The position numbers and the translations under genes were made by a program. From Sphingomonas mucosissima (GTDB lineage: Bacteria; Pseudomonadota; Alphaproteobacteria; Sphingomonadales; Sphingomonadaceae): DNA of 64,000 nt. Of the stretch, positions 9,945-18,745 are shown piece by piece (the first letter of the stretch is position 1; each line of letters starts with the position of its first letter). A model generated the notes under the pieces. That model was not told the DNA's origin, did no database searches, and was given only the letters and a program-made list of their open reading frames with translations. Where the stretch lies: contig NZ_NBBJ01000002.1 of the NCBI RefSeq assembly GCF_002197665.1, positions 496,001 to 560,000 of the forward strand, read 5' to 3'.

Positions 9945-10637
9945 TTAGCGCATCTTAAGGCCGAACTCCTGCGCTGCCGGAGCGATCGGGCCGAACTTCT
10001 CTACCAGGGTAGTGCGGGCTCCAGTCGGCGTGAAGAAGCTTTCGTCGAACATGGAGATGCCGAGATGCCGAAGGTAGGTGTCGAGAAGCGAGCCGTCGAA
10101 GCGCTTCTTGATCGAGCGTTCCTTATAACGCGACACCTCCTCAAACGACTGCACCTCCCCATCCGCGGAAAAGAACCATTTGGATCCGTCAAACGAGACG
10201 GCGATCGACCGGATCGTGTTGAGGAAGTCCGTCTTCTCCGGCCCGTATAGTTCCAGGACCGTCGCAGGCCATTGGCCGGGCCGTTCCTCGGGCACCCAGG
10301 TCGCCCGCACGCCGTCGCAGCCGATCTGCTCCGCCAGGTAGGAAATGTGCGAAAAGGCATCGGTGCCTTCGTGGCCGTTGTCGACGAATGCGGTCCAATC
10401 GGAGCGCGTAGGAACGAAGAGGAACCGCCGCCGCTCAACACTGGTCAACGGCAGCAACTTCGGCAAGGCCTCACTCAGGTCGACCTGCGCTGTCGATGCC
10501 TCCAACTCGACGCCACGCTGGCTCTGGACGTCACCTTGCCACGAAAGGAACGCCTCCACGGCACGGTCTGGATTGCAGCGCAGAAACCCGATCGTGTCGG
10601 TGATTGGCGCGAACCTGCCGCCAAATAACTCGTTCAT
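9945..10637 (-). CDS. Putative immunity protein to the Rhs toxin
   Basis: A 230-residue soluble protein (MNELFGGRFAPITDTIGFLR...) without signal peptide. Its ATG lies one base after the Rhs stop codon, and AAGGAAG inside the end of the Rhs gene serves as Shine-Dalgarno, so the two are translationally linked. In polymorphic toxin loci the small gene directly after the toxin tip normally encodes the cognate immunity protein, here expected to act in the cytosol because the tip looks like a nuclease. No known family was recognised. A relic of the same start is present at about 9700-9760, which supports its being part of an exchangeable toxin/immunity cassette. Confidence 0.65.
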   Translation of the reverse strand: MNELFGGRFAPITDTIGFLRCNPDRAVEAFLSWQGDVQSQRGVELEASTAQVDLSEALPKLLPLTSVERRRFLFVPTRSDWTAFVDNGHEGTDAFSHISYLAEQIGCDGVRATWVPEERPGQWPATVLELYGPEKTDFLNTIRSIAVSFDGSKWFFSADGEVQSFEEVSRYKERSIKKRFDGSLLDTYLRHLGISMFDESFFTPTGARTTLVEKFGPIAPAAQEFGLKMR

Positions 10638-10638
10638 G

Positions 10639-13600
10639 TCAATTGACTTCCTTCAAGATCACCTGTCCGGACGGATCGTTGGAGTTGATGCGGGTCTGGT
10701 GGCCGGGGCCACGCGTCGAACTGGACGTATCATATTCGATGTAGACGCGGCGCCCATTAGCGTCGGTATATTGCAGATCGGGACGGTTCGTGCCCACGCG
10801 TTGCCCGCTGGCGTTGACCTGTTGCTGGTTGACCCGGAAATCGGTCGCGCCCGCAGCCCGGGCAGCGGCGATGTCCGATTGCATCGCGGCATTCTGGGTG
10901 GGGCTCTGCCCGATTGGACGTCTGAGCGGCAGCGGCGCAGGCGGGGTCGGATTAACGCGCAGATCCTGCGGCAGGCGCGGGGCGGGCGGCGGTGCGACCG
11001 CGGGCGGGCGCGGCCGGAAGGCACCCGCAGCAACGCGCCCGAGCCCGCCTGTGGCGGCGGCGACACCGGTCGCGATCGCGGCGTGCTGCCAGTTGAATTC
11101 CATGCCCGGGCTCAGTGCCCATTCGGAGACGTAACCGGTGAAGCCGCTGAGCGCGCTGAGGCCGAAGAATGCCGCCAAACTGGCGGTGGCGGGCAGCCAG
11201 GCGACAGGCAGGGCGGCAAGCGCACCAACGGCGGCGCCGCGAATACCCGCCAGCAGGATGCACGAAGCGCAGAACGTTTCCTGATTGAGCGCCTCGTTCA
11301 TCATGCTCGCGGCGGCGCCCGCTGCGGCACCTGCGGCGATGATGAGCAATGGTCCGGTGATGGGGGCCAATGCGACGACTGCGACGGCAGCGACGACGCC
11401 GGCAGCGATGGTAAGCGCGGCTTTCCACCACAGGCCGAGCGGGTCTGCGCGGTTGACGGGATCGCCACCGGCGTAGGTGTAGAGGTTCAGACCGCCGGCG
11501 AAGCCGATCGGGTCGGGGCTGATGTAGCGGCCGAGCGCGGGGTCGTAGAAGCGGAAGCGATTGTAGTGGAGGGTGAGGCCGAATTCTTCGTCGGCGTATT
11601 GCCCGGGAAGGCGCAGCGGCTGTGCTACGGTTGCGTGGAGCACGCACGTGTTGCCAAAGGCGTCACCGTCGCTCTCCCAAGCGATGCTGCCGTCGGTGGC
11701 GGTCAGCCGCTGCGGCGTGCCGGTCTGATCGCAGTGGAAGTGATAAAGTTGGTCGCCATCGCGGAGCAGGAGGGGCGTATAGGTCTGCGGCCAGTAGCAA
11801 TAGTCGCGCGGCGCGGCGCCATCGCTGACTTCCCGAATTACCTGCTCTCCGGCCCAAATGAAGCGCGTGGTTCGATCTTGTCCGTCGCCCGTGACGCGCT
11901 TCCATAAGCGGCGGCCGAGCGCGTCATAGCCGTAGCCGATGCGTCTGCCGGTGGCGTCCTCGGCGGTGATCAGGCGGCCAAAGCCGTCATAAGCGAAGCG
12001 CCAGGCACTGTCCGGGCCGACGCGGGCTACCATCGAGCCATTGTCGTCGTGCGTGTAGTGCGAGGTGCCCTGTTCGACGATGCGGTCGGTGGCATCGAAC
12101 TGTGCGGAGCCGGCGGGGCTGTGCGTACGGTTGCCGTTCCCGTCGTAGCTAAATTCGTCGACCGCGCCATTGGAACGGACGTGGCGGGTGAGTTGGCCCT
12201 CGGCGTCGTAGTCGAAACCCGTTGTGCCGAGACGGCTATCGTGGCGTTCGTGCAGCCTGTCCTCGTCATCGTGCACGTGACGAGACTGCCAAAGCAGCTT
12301 ACCGTTATGCTCTACCTGCTGGCTGGCGAGCAGGCCGATGCTGTCAAGCATCGTCGTGACAATCGTGCCGTCTGGTGAGGTCTTGCGCCAGCCGGTGTCG
12401 TCGGGCGCGTACTCTAGACGATGCCAGCCACCGGTCCAGTCGCACAACGCCTCGAGACGCTGGTCCCGGTCGCGGACGTAGTGAATCGTGGAGCCATCGG
12501 GATAGGTGAGGCCGACAAGCCCGACCTCGTCATAGTCGTAGCCGACCGTCGCGTCGGCGCTACGCTCCTCCACGACGCGACCGATCTCGTCGTAATGCCA
12601 GACGACCGTTCCCGCGGCGTTGGTCGCGGCGATCATTCTTCCGGCCTCGTCGTAGTCGAACGCAGCTTCTTCGCCGTCCGTCGTGCGCAGGAGCCTCACC
12701 CGACCATTCGCGTCGCACGTCACATCAAGTCTAGCGCCGCCGCCCCGGACGATTGCCGCGAGGTGGCCGGCGGGATCGTAGCGGTAGCTCTCCTCGCGAC
12801 CGTCCGCGAAGCGGAAGCCGGCGGGGCGATCGCTGTCGTCGCGCTTCACCTCGGTGCGGTTGCCGTTCCCGTCGATGATCGTCGCGAGCTGTTGGCCGTG
12901 ATATTCGAAGCGCTCGGTGCGGCCGATCCGGTCACGGCGAGCCTCGATCATCTCGCCACTGGGATCGGCAAGTGCGGCGTAGCCCTGCGACGCATAGGCG
13001 ATGCGGGCATCGGTGCCGTCTGGGAACTGGACGCGCTCCATTCGGCCGTGGCGGTCATGTTCGGCGCGGAAGCGGTCCTTGCCGTTGCGCGCTACGGTTT
13101 CGACGTTGCCGGCAGCGTCATAGCCAATTGCGAGATGCGCGCCGGAGGGCGTGGTCATGGTGGCAAGCTTGCCGTCCGCGCGGTGGACGGTGCGCCAGCG
13201 ACGGCCGGATGGGCTGGTCGTGCCCCCGATCTGGCCATCGTCGGCGAGATGGATGCGGCTGACCCCACCGTCGGGGGCGCGCAGCAGCACGTCCCCGCTG
13301 CCCGTTTCTCGGCGCGCCTCCAGTTTCGTATTGGCGAAGCTCGCCGCGAGCCGGTCGCCCAGGCCGACGCGGCGAAGCGCAGCAATCTGTGCGGGGCTGA
13401 TCGTCGATCGCTCACCGACGCGGCGGCGCGGGGTCGGGCTCGCCACTGCGCGCTCCGCAACGAACGTCTGCCCCGCGGCACTGAGCATCGCAAAGGCGGC
13501 GAGCGGGCCGAAGAAGGCGTCGAGTTCCGCCGCGGTCGAGGCGCGCAGGAAGATCGGCAGCGTGCGTGGATCCCAGAAGCGGAACAGCCACATCTCGCCT

Positions 13601-13974
13601 TCGGGCGAGCGCACCTGCAACCAGGAGCGCAGATGCTGCCGCACGCGCCCCGGCGGCGCATCGCTGACGAGAAGGCAACCCCACGCGCTGTCGCCGAAGC
13701 GCGCGGGCAGTGTCGCCAGTAGGGCGGGATCAACCCGGACCACGTGCGGAGCCTTGTCGCCGTAGTTCTGCTGCGCCTCGCCGATGTACAGGCTCGACGC
13801 ACGATCCTCGCCCAGTGCGCGAAGCCAGCCGATTGCGCCATCATCGACGCACGGATCGACCACGGCGTAAAGGTGTCCGGCCTCGGCCGCGCGCTGCACC
13901 AGCGCCGACTCGGCCGGCCGGATGCGCACCGCCGGCGGCGGCGGTTCAGCCGCGGACGAAGGGCGTGCCGTCAC
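10639..13974 (-). CDS. DUF4123-Rhs fusion polymorphic toxin with nuclease-like tip
   Basis: A 1111-residue T6SS effector. Residues ~30-165 resemble DUF4123 (HLYAVVDPCVDDGAI near the start, later WLFRFWDPRTLPIFL), normally a separate adaptor that loads effectors onto VgrG. YD/Rhs repeats fill ~210-800 (GYDAAGNVETV, FDYDEAGRMIAATN, YGYDALGRRLW), followed by the Rhs core with YDPALGRYISPDPIGFAG and the second DPLGL ending near 848, the usual autocleavage element. Two hydrophobic stretches (~849-980) may help translocation. A Pro-rich linker leads to the C-terminal tip (~1019-1111). In the tip RPDL (D1066), IEYD (E1080, D1082) and GHQTRI (H1092) resemble a PD-(D/E)xK nuclease. The start overlaps the PAAR gene by 29 bases. 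The Rhs toxin call is firm, the nuclease activity tentative. Confidence 0.88.
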   Translation of the reverse strand: MTARPSSAAEPPPPAVRIRPAESALVQRAAEAGHLYAVVDPCVDDGAIGWLRALGEDRASSLYIGEAQQNYGDKAPHVVRVDPALLATLPARFGDSAWGCLLVSDAPPGRVRQHLRSWLQVRSPEGEMWLFRFWDPRTLPIFLRASTAAELDAFFGPLAAFAMLSAAGQTFVAERAVASPTPRRRVGERSTISPAQIAALRRVGLGDRLAASFANTKLEARRETGSGDVLLRAPDGGVSRIHLADDGQIGGTTSPSGRRWRTVHRADGKLATMTTPSGAHLAIGYDAAGNVETVARNGKDRFRAEHDRHGRMERVQFPDGTDARIAYASQGYAALADPSGEMIEARRDRIGRTERFEYHGQQLATIIDGNGNRTEVKRDDSDRPAGFRFADGREESYRYDPAGHLAAIVRGGGARLDVTCDANGRVRLLRTTDGEEAAFDYDEAGRMIAATNAAGTVVWHYDEIGRVVEERSADATVGYDYDEVGLVGLTYPDGSTIHYVRDRDQRLEALCDWTGGWHRLEYAPDDTGWRKTSPDGTIVTTMLDSIGLLASQQVEHNGKLLWQSRHVHDDEDRLHERHDSRLGTTGFDYDAEGQLTRHVRSNGAVDEFSYDGNGNRTHSPAGSAQFDATDRIVEQGTSHYTHDDNGSMVARVGPDSAWRFAYDGFGRLITAEDATGRRIGYGYDALGRRLWKRVTGDGQDRTTRFIWAGEQVIREVSDGAAPRDYCYWPQTYTPLLLRDGDQLYHFHCDQTGTPQRLTATDGSIAWESDGDAFGNTCVLHATVAQPLRLPGQYADEEFGLTLHYNRFRFYDPALGRYISPDPIGFAGGLNLYTYAGGDPVNRADPLGLWWKAALTIAAGVVAAVAVVALAPITGPLLIIAAGAAAGAAASMMNEALNQETFCASCILLAGIRGAAVGALAALPVAWLPATASLAAFFGLSALSGFTGYVSEWALSPGMEFNWQHAAIATGVAAATGGLGRVAAGAFRPRPPAVAPPPAPRLPQDLRVNPTPPAPLPLRRPIGQSPTQNAAMQSDIAAARAAGATDFRVNQQQVNASGQRVGTNRPDLQYTDANGRRVYIEYDTSSSTRGPGHQTRINSNDPSGQVILKEVN

Positions 13975-14281
13975 GATGGGCCTGGTCCAATGTGGTGGAG
14001 CGGACGCCGCTGCCGTTGCCGATGGTCACCGTCGCGGCGCCCTTCACGATCTTGCCTTTATGGCAGGTCGTGTCGCCCATACGCGCCGCCTTGTGGCCGT
14101 TGATCTTAACGGTCGGCGCGCCGGATTCGATCTGCGTCGGCCCGCCGGGGCAATCCAGTTTGTCGCCGACGCGGGCCGCGGGCAGACCCTCGATCGTGAC
14201 GCTGGGCGAGCCCAAGGCAATCGGGCCGGCAGACGTGTGCGGGCAGGATTCGATATCGGTTACTCTGGCGGCTGGGGGCAT
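13946..14281 (-). CDS. PAAR-domain spike tip protein
   Basis: A 111-residue PAAR protein that caps the VgrG spike and carries effectors. It starts MPPAARVTDIESCPH and repeats the PAAR beta-hairpin unit: GSPSVTIEGLPAARVGDKLDC, then GAPTVKINGHKAARMGDTTC. The His and Cys residues (CPH, CHKG) are suited to zinc binding. It ends in a short tail (RDGTPFVRG) and carries no effector extension of its own. Its 3' end overlaps the Rhs start by 29 bases, which indicates coupled translation with the DUF4123-Rhs cargo. Confidence 0.92.
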   Translation of the reverse strand: MPPAARVTDIESCPHTSAGPIALGSPSVTIEGLPAARVGDKLDCPGGPTQIESGAPTVKINGHKAARMGDTTCHKGKIVKGAATVTIGNGSGVRSTTLDQAHRDGTPFVRG

Positions 14282-14310
14282 GGTCTATCCTGCGAACGCG
14301 AGAGACAAGC

Positions 14311-15744
14311 TCATCGGCGGGTGCGTGCCTGCTGGTTGTAGGCTTCACGGAATTCCTTGGCGAACATGTCGAGGAATGCCTCGTCGGAGCCTTGTGCGAC
14401 GCCGCCGAACTCGCGCTCATAGGCCTGCCAGAGCGCAGCATCGCGCGCGGCGGGATAGATGCGTTCGAGAACACCATTCGCCTTGGCGCGCGCGCGGATC
14501 GCGGAGGGTGAGAAGCGTTCCAAGGTGGTGCGAAGGGCGCCCTGCATGGCGCGAAGCGTGGCCATTTGGTGGGACTGCAGGTCTTCAAAGGCATCCTCGA
14601 CGGCGCGATCAGGAGGCATGAAGCCTGGCTGCGGTGGGCCGAGCAGCATTGCTAGCGCGTCTTCGGGTGCACGGGCAAACTTCAGCGGATTGTGGCCGTC
14701 CGGACTGTAGGCAGTGGGCTCCGCGCCCAACTGCGCCTTGGCGCGCGCGCGCGCCTCCAGCATCACCACCATGCCCGCGACAAGGCGGCGAAACAGAAGG
14801 GCGGCGCTCGTGACTGCTGTGGGCCCGAGGCGGGCCTGATCCAGACCCAGCGCGGACAGAAAGGCATCGGCGGGTGGCTGAGGGGCGGGTTGTGCGGGGC
14901 TGGCCGGTGGCGGTGCCGATTGCGAAGTGGGGGGCGGCGCGAGGCCGAGCGGGTCGCGGGGAGGCTCAACCGGCTGACCGAAGCCGCCGCGTGCCCAATC
15001 CACGACATTACCCTCCGCGATCCGGCCCCAGAGGTCGTCTGGCGAGGGAGGTGGCGGGCGGTCTGGCGCCGCACTCGACCACGCCGAGGCAGGATCGGAT
15101 GGGGGAGCAGCGGTGTCCCACGCCGATCGGACCGGGGTGGGGGGGACGGCTGGGGTCGCCCAGCCGGCGTGCGATGCTGGCGGGGCCGGTACTGCGTCCC
15201 ACCCGGCGGCGGCGCGGTGTGGATCCTGGCGGGCAAGCGCGGGTCCGGTCTGCGGCTTCCAATCGCAGCTTTGGCTGCGCGAGGGGGGCGGCCCCCAGCC
15301 GGTGTTGCCGGCCGATGGCGCCGGTGCCCAGCCAACGGGTGGAGCGGGTGCTTCGCTGGCCCATCCAGTAGCCGAAGGCTCACCAGGGTCCTCATCGTGC
15401 CAGCCACGCCATGGGGCTTGCTGACCATTTGCGCCGAGTGAGGCGGCGATCGTGAACGGGCCGGCGCTGATCAGGTCGCCATCACCAATGACATGCTGGC
15501 CGCTCACCTGCTCGCCGGTGCGGGTAAGAAAGGTGCCGTTGTAGCTATGATCGACGAGCAGGTAATTGCTGCCGTCGTAGCGAATCTCGAAATGGCGCGA
15601 GGAGAGGTGCCGCGTCGGATCGGGCAGCACCCAGTCGCATTCCGCCGCTCGCCCGACAAAGGCGCCGTGACGATCAAGAACGAGTTCGGGCGGCACGGTG
15701 CCGCCGGCCGTAGCCCCGCCTCGTATCGACAGCGTCAGCATCAT
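14311..15744 (-). CDS. tagH: T6SS-associated FHA-domain protein TagH (Fha1-like)
   Basis: 477 residues. The N-terminal ~95 residues form an FHA phosphothreonine-binding domain (GAFVGRAAECDWVLPD, LSSRHFEIRYDG, YNGTFL). Then comes a long low-complexity linker (~110-290) rich in Pro, Trp and Ala with repeated GW/PPxP units. The C-terminal half (~295-477: FLSALGLDQARLGP, SYLFRRLVAG-like helix, FARAPEDALAMLLG, SPSAIRARAKANG, FLDMFAKEFREAY) is the TagH/ImpI family domain. In threonine-phosphorylation-controlled T6SSs, Fha is phosphorylated by PpkA, dephosphorylated by PppA and activates assembly. All three are encoded here. Confidence 0.92.
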   Translation of the reverse strand: MMLTLSIRGGATAGGTVPPELVLDRHGAFVGRAAECDWVLPDPTRHLSSRHFEIRYDGSNYLLVDHSYNGTFLTRTGEQVSGQHVIGDGDLISAGPFTIAASLGANGQQAPWRGWHDEDPGEPSATGWASEAPAPPVGWAPAPSAGNTGWGPPPSRSQSCDWKPQTGPALARQDPHRAAAGWDAVPAPPASHAGWATPAVPPTPVRSAWDTAAPPSDPASAWSSAAPDRPPPPSPDDLWGRIAEGNVVDWARGGFGQPVEPPRDPLGLAPPPTSQSAPPPASPAQPAPQPPADAFLSALGLDQARLGPTAVTSAALLFRRLVAGMVVMLEARARAKAQLGAEPTAYSPDGHNPLKFARAPEDALAMLLGPPQPGFMPPDRAVEDAFEDLQSHQMATLRAMQGALRTTLERFSPSAIRARAKANGVLERIYPAARDAALWQAYEREFGGVAQGSDEAFLDMFAKEFREAYNQQARTRR

Positions 15745-15775
15745 CGCTGGTCAGCAGCCCCCGCGATCATCATGC

Positions 15776-17806
15776 TCAATCGCCCGCCGCAGGACCGAGA
15801 TCGGCCGGCGATCCGAACGCGTCGCCCGAGAGGCCCTCGGGGTTGATGTCGGTCTGGCCACCGTTGAGCAGCAGCTTGCTGCCGCCGTTCACGCGTGTGT
15901 CGGTGCCGCCGTTGACCAGCGCGTGATCGTTGGCTTGGATCTCGACAGTGGGCGACTGAATGGTGATCTTGTCGGGCCCGATCGTAATCTTGGAATTCTT
16001 GACACGGATCGTGATCGCGGTTTTCGACTCGATCGACAGAACGTCATCGACGAGCAAGGCGTCAGTCTTCTGAACGTGTGTCTCGCGCTTACCAACGATC
16101 AGTTTCGTATCGTCACGCCCAATCCGGGTCGTCCGGTCAAGGCCGACGCGTCGGTTCTGGTTATGGCCCACATGGTTTGATTGGTCGAAGCGAACCCGGC
16201 TGTTCATGTCGCGCTCGGCGTGAACGAAGATCTCCTCCGCACCGCCCTTGTCCTCGAAGCGGATCTCGTTGGAGGTGCGATTCTGCCCGCTGTCGAGCGG
16301 CTCGGTCTCCGGATACTCGCCCGAGTCGCCATAGGTAAGCGTGCGCCACAAGGCGCGCGTCTTGTTCGCTGGCAGATCGTACGTCGGCATGTGCGACTTG
16401 TTGAACACGCGGCCCATCACAATCGGGCGGTCGGGATCGCCGTCGAGGAAATCGACCAGCACCTCATGCCCGACACGCGGCAGGATGACGTTGCCCAGCC
16501 CGCCGGTTTGTGACACCCGGATCCAGCAGGTGGATTTCTCGCCCGGCGTATCGCCACGATCCCAGGGAAAGCGCACCTTCACCCGGCCGTATTCGTCGGT
16601 GAAGAGCGTCTCGCCCGCGGGGCCGGTGACGGTTGCCGTCTCCAGTCCCAGCGCCCGGGGCCGGGGCGTGTCGGCGGGCGATTGGAAAGTGGTGTCCGCG
16701 GGGATCGCCTCGAACTGGACGTTGAACGGCTCCTCATCGTCCTGCTCGCCCGAGCGATAGGCCTCGGACGCGATCGAATGCACCGCCGAGGTGACGATGA
16801 ACGAGCCATTGAGCCGGCCCGCGGGATGGTCGGTCACGTCGAGCCGCTGGCCGGTGCAGATGCCCGAAGCCTGGCTGGCGCCGGTGAAGGTGCGGCGGCC
16901 GGCGCGCTGGGCGTCGAGCATCGTCTGGCCGCGTTCCTTGCCAGTCTGTTCCTGCTCGCCGCGCCCGGTCTTCTCGCGCGTGTAGCGGCCGGGATAGACG
17001 AAGATTTCACGGTCGTCGCGGGCATGGCCGCCCTCACCGGCGCTCTCGGTCGCTAGCGGCTGGTCGGGCGACTCGAAGTCGAAATCGCGCACCGTCACCT
17101 TGGCCTGACCGGTGGAGGCGACGCGCTCGACCCAGCTTTGCAGGATGTCCTTCGGACTGGTGTCAAAGCGGCTCTTGGAATTGGCGGTGAACACCGACAT
17201 GGCATTGGCGTTGAAGCGCAGCTTGGCCGGCGTGCCCGGCTGGTGCGCGGACGGCCCCTCGCACAGCACCATCACATGCCGGTCGGCCTTGTGCTGGAAG
17301 AAATAATAGATTCCTTCTTCCTCCATCAGGCGGGAGACGAAGGCGAAGTCGCTTTCGCGATACTGGACAGTATAGCCGCGCGTCACGCGCGGCTTCGAGA
17401 GCCTGGTATAGTCGACGTCCTGGATGCCCGCGCCCTCGATCACCTCCTTGATGATGTCCACCGCATTCTTGTCCTGGAAGATCGCCATCTGGCGGTTCTG
17501 CGCCAGGTAATAGGTCCAGGGCTCGATCTTGAGCTTGTAGTGATGCCCCGCCGGGGTCTCCTTCACATACTCTCCGGCTGTTACGAGCCCGTGGAAACGG
17601 CGGAGCAACTCGCCATCCTCCAATACCGCCAGTCCGGCCGGTTTCCCTAAGTGAGGATAGAGATCCAGCTCGAGTGGCGAAATGATCGTCGCGGACACGG
17701 TGAAGGGCTTCCCCAACCGTTCATCGCTCTCGATGCGCTGCAATACGACCTGCTCGTCCCCGACGTCGATCGACATCTCGGTAAGACGTTGTCCTGCATC
17801 CGCCAC
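15776..17806 (-). CDS. vgrG: T6SS spike protein VgrG (TssI)
   Basis: About 676 residues from a GTG at 17806, preceded by GGGGAG at 6 bases; an ATG at 17776 (MSIDVGDEQVVLQRIESDER) is an alternative 10 residues later. The gp27-like part covers roughly the first 370 residues. The gp5/OB-fold follows (TDEYGRVKVRFPWDR, CWIRVSQTGGLGNVILPRVG, HEVLVDFLDGDPDRPIVMGR). A repetitive beta-helix ends in NGGTDTRVNGGSKLLLNGG. No effector extension is present, so cargo must be attached through PAAR/DUF4123. It is the first gene of the minus-strand arm vgrG-tagH-PAAR-Rhs and is divergent from the main T6SS operon. Confidence 0.96.
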   Translation of the reverse strand: MADAGQRLTEMSIDVGDEQVVLQRIESDERLGKPFTVSATIISPLELDLYPHLGKPAGLAVLEDGELLRRFHGLVTAGEYVKETPAGHHYKLKIEPWTYYLAQNRQMAIFQDKNAVDIIKEVIEGAGIQDVDYTRLSKPRVTRGYTVQYRESDFAFVSRLMEEEGIYYFFQHKADRHVMVLCEGPSAHQPGTPAKLRFNANAMSVFTANSKSRFDTSPKDILQSWVERVASTGQAKVTVRDFDFESPDQPLATESAGEGGHARDDREIFVYPGRYTREKTGRGEQEQTGKERGQTMLDAQRAGRRTFTGASQASGICTGQRLDVTDHPAGRLNGSFIVTSAVHSIASEAYRSGEQDDEEPFNVQFEAIPADTTFQSPADTPRPRALGLETATVTGPAGETLFTDEYGRVKVRFPWDRGDTPGEKSTCWIRVSQTGGLGNVILPRVGHEVLVDFLDGDPDRPIVMGRVFNKSHMPTYDLPANKTRALWRTLTYGDSGEYPETEPLDSGQNRTSNEIRFEDKGGAEEIFVHAERDMNSRVRFDQSNHVGHNQNRRVGLDRTTRIGRDDTKLIVGKRETHVQKTDALLVDDVLSIESKTAITIRVKNSKITIGPDKITIQSPTVEIQANDHALVNGGTDTRVNGGSKLLLNGGQTDINPEGLSGDAFGSPADLGPAAGD

Positions 17807-17864
17807 CCACTGCTCCCCGCGACCAAAATAACGCTTCGACGACGCCGTGCGTCGGGCTGCCTGC

Positions 17865-17880
17865 TGGCACTTAGGTGCCA
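17865..17880. promoter_or_regulatory. Palindrome between the divergent T6SS arms
   Basis: TGGCAC-TTAG-GTGCCA is a perfect 6-bp inverted repeat with a 4-base centre, in the 195-base gap between vgrG and the OmpA-like gene. It could be an operator controlling both arms. It resembles but does not fit a sigma-54 promoter (spacing one base short). Confidence 0.35.
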
Positions 17881-17933
17881 AAAACCTCGGGCGATCACAA
17901 TGGTTCCAAAGGCGAATTGTGGCTGAATTGCGG

Positions 17934-17962
17934 TTGAACAAGAAATCAAGCTGTCATATGCA
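17934..17962 (+). promoter_or_regulatory. Probable promoter of the main T6SS operon
   Basis: TTGAAC (17934-17939), 17 bases, then TATGCA (17957-17962) lies 40 bases before the OmpA-like gene start at 18002. It is the best sigma-70-like match in the divergent gap. Confidence 0.5.
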
Positions 17963-18001
17963 GTAACTATGGGGGGGACGATCCGACGGGTTAAACCGGA
18001 G

Positions 18002-18733
18002 ATGCCCAAGACGATGCGAATCGTTCTATATACGGTGGCGGCAATTGCCGCACTGCCGGCTTCAGCGCAGCAAGCCTCGGTTTCGAAAGGGCCGAGTGTG
18101 GCGGGCTATATTTGCACCTTCGCCGGCAAATGCGACGGCGTGGAAGGCGCTGTTGAAACCCGTGACGCGCCGGAGACTAAAGGCTTTCGGCTTGCGCGAT
18201 CGGCCTCGCCTGCGTCCGAAACGGCTGCTTCCGTTCCTAACCGGGTGATGAGCCGTACGCCGCGGGTTGCAGCCAACGTCCGTCATGGCGGGGCATCATC
18301 CCACGGCACCCAAAGCGTCGGCGAAACACGCCGCGCCAACCTCGCGAATGCAGCTGCGCTGCCCGCACGAGCGGCGACAAGCGCGCCGGGAATGGGGCGT
18401 CGCGCAGATTTGATGATCGGGTTTGAATTGAATTCCGATCGCCTCACCCCCGAAGGGCGTGCGTCGGCCCGCATCTTCGCGCAATCGCTTCTTACACCGG
18501 AGCTGCGTGCAAAGCGGTTTCTGATTGCCGGCCATACCGACGAGCGTGGCGGACGCGGGGTCAACATGCCGCTGTCGATTCGGCGAGCCGCGCGCGTCGC
18601 GGAGTTCCTGCGTGCGCAAGGCGTCGAGGCGGACAGGCTTGAAACGCGAGGTCTGGGATCTACCGCGCCGCTGCCTGGCCTTTCAGCCAGTAATCCGGCC
18701 AACCGGCGGGTCGAAGCCGAGTTGATCTCGTAA
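18002..18733 (+). CDS. OmpA-family peptidoglycan-binding protein, T6SS operon
   Basis: 243 residues from ATG 18002 (MPKTMRIVLYTVAAIAALPASAQQ), giving a good Sec signal peptide cleaved after ASA; an upstream in-frame start at 17969 spoils it. The middle is low-complexity. Residues ~138-243 are an OmpA C-terminal domain: FELNSDRLTPEG, then AGHTDERGGRGVNMPLSIRR with the conserved D and R for diaminopimelate binding, and NRRVEAEL at the end. It probably anchors the machine to peptidoglycan. It stands first in the plus-strand arm, 12 bases before tssA. Because no tssJ is seen, it is a candidate for part of the outer periplasmic anchoring role; that is inference. Confidence 0.82.
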   Translation: MPKTMRIVLYTVAAIAALPASAQQASVSKGPSVAGYICTFAGKCDGVEGAVETRDAPETKGFRLARSASPASETAASVPNRVMSRTPRVAANVRHGGASSHGTQSVGETRRANLANAAALPARAATSAPGMGRRADLMIGFELNSDRLTPEGRASARIFAQSLLTPELRAKRFLIAGHTDERGGRGVNMPLSIRRAARVAEFLRAQGVEADRLETRGLGSTAPLPGLSASNPANRRVEAELIS

Positions 18734-18745
18734 CGGATCGCCCCC

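Noticed and set aside
10345..11907. Long open frame on the plus strand opposite the Rhs gene (also 12421-13722)
   Set aside because: GC-rich DNA produces long antisense frames; the translation is low-complexity Arg/Gly/Ala without domains, and the minus-strand Rhs frame is unambiguous.
17865..17880. Sigma-54 promoter in the vgrG/OmpA-like gap
   Set aside because: The GG and GC elements of TGGCAC...TGCCA are one base too close, and no sigma-54 activator gene is in the locus; treated as a palindrome instead.
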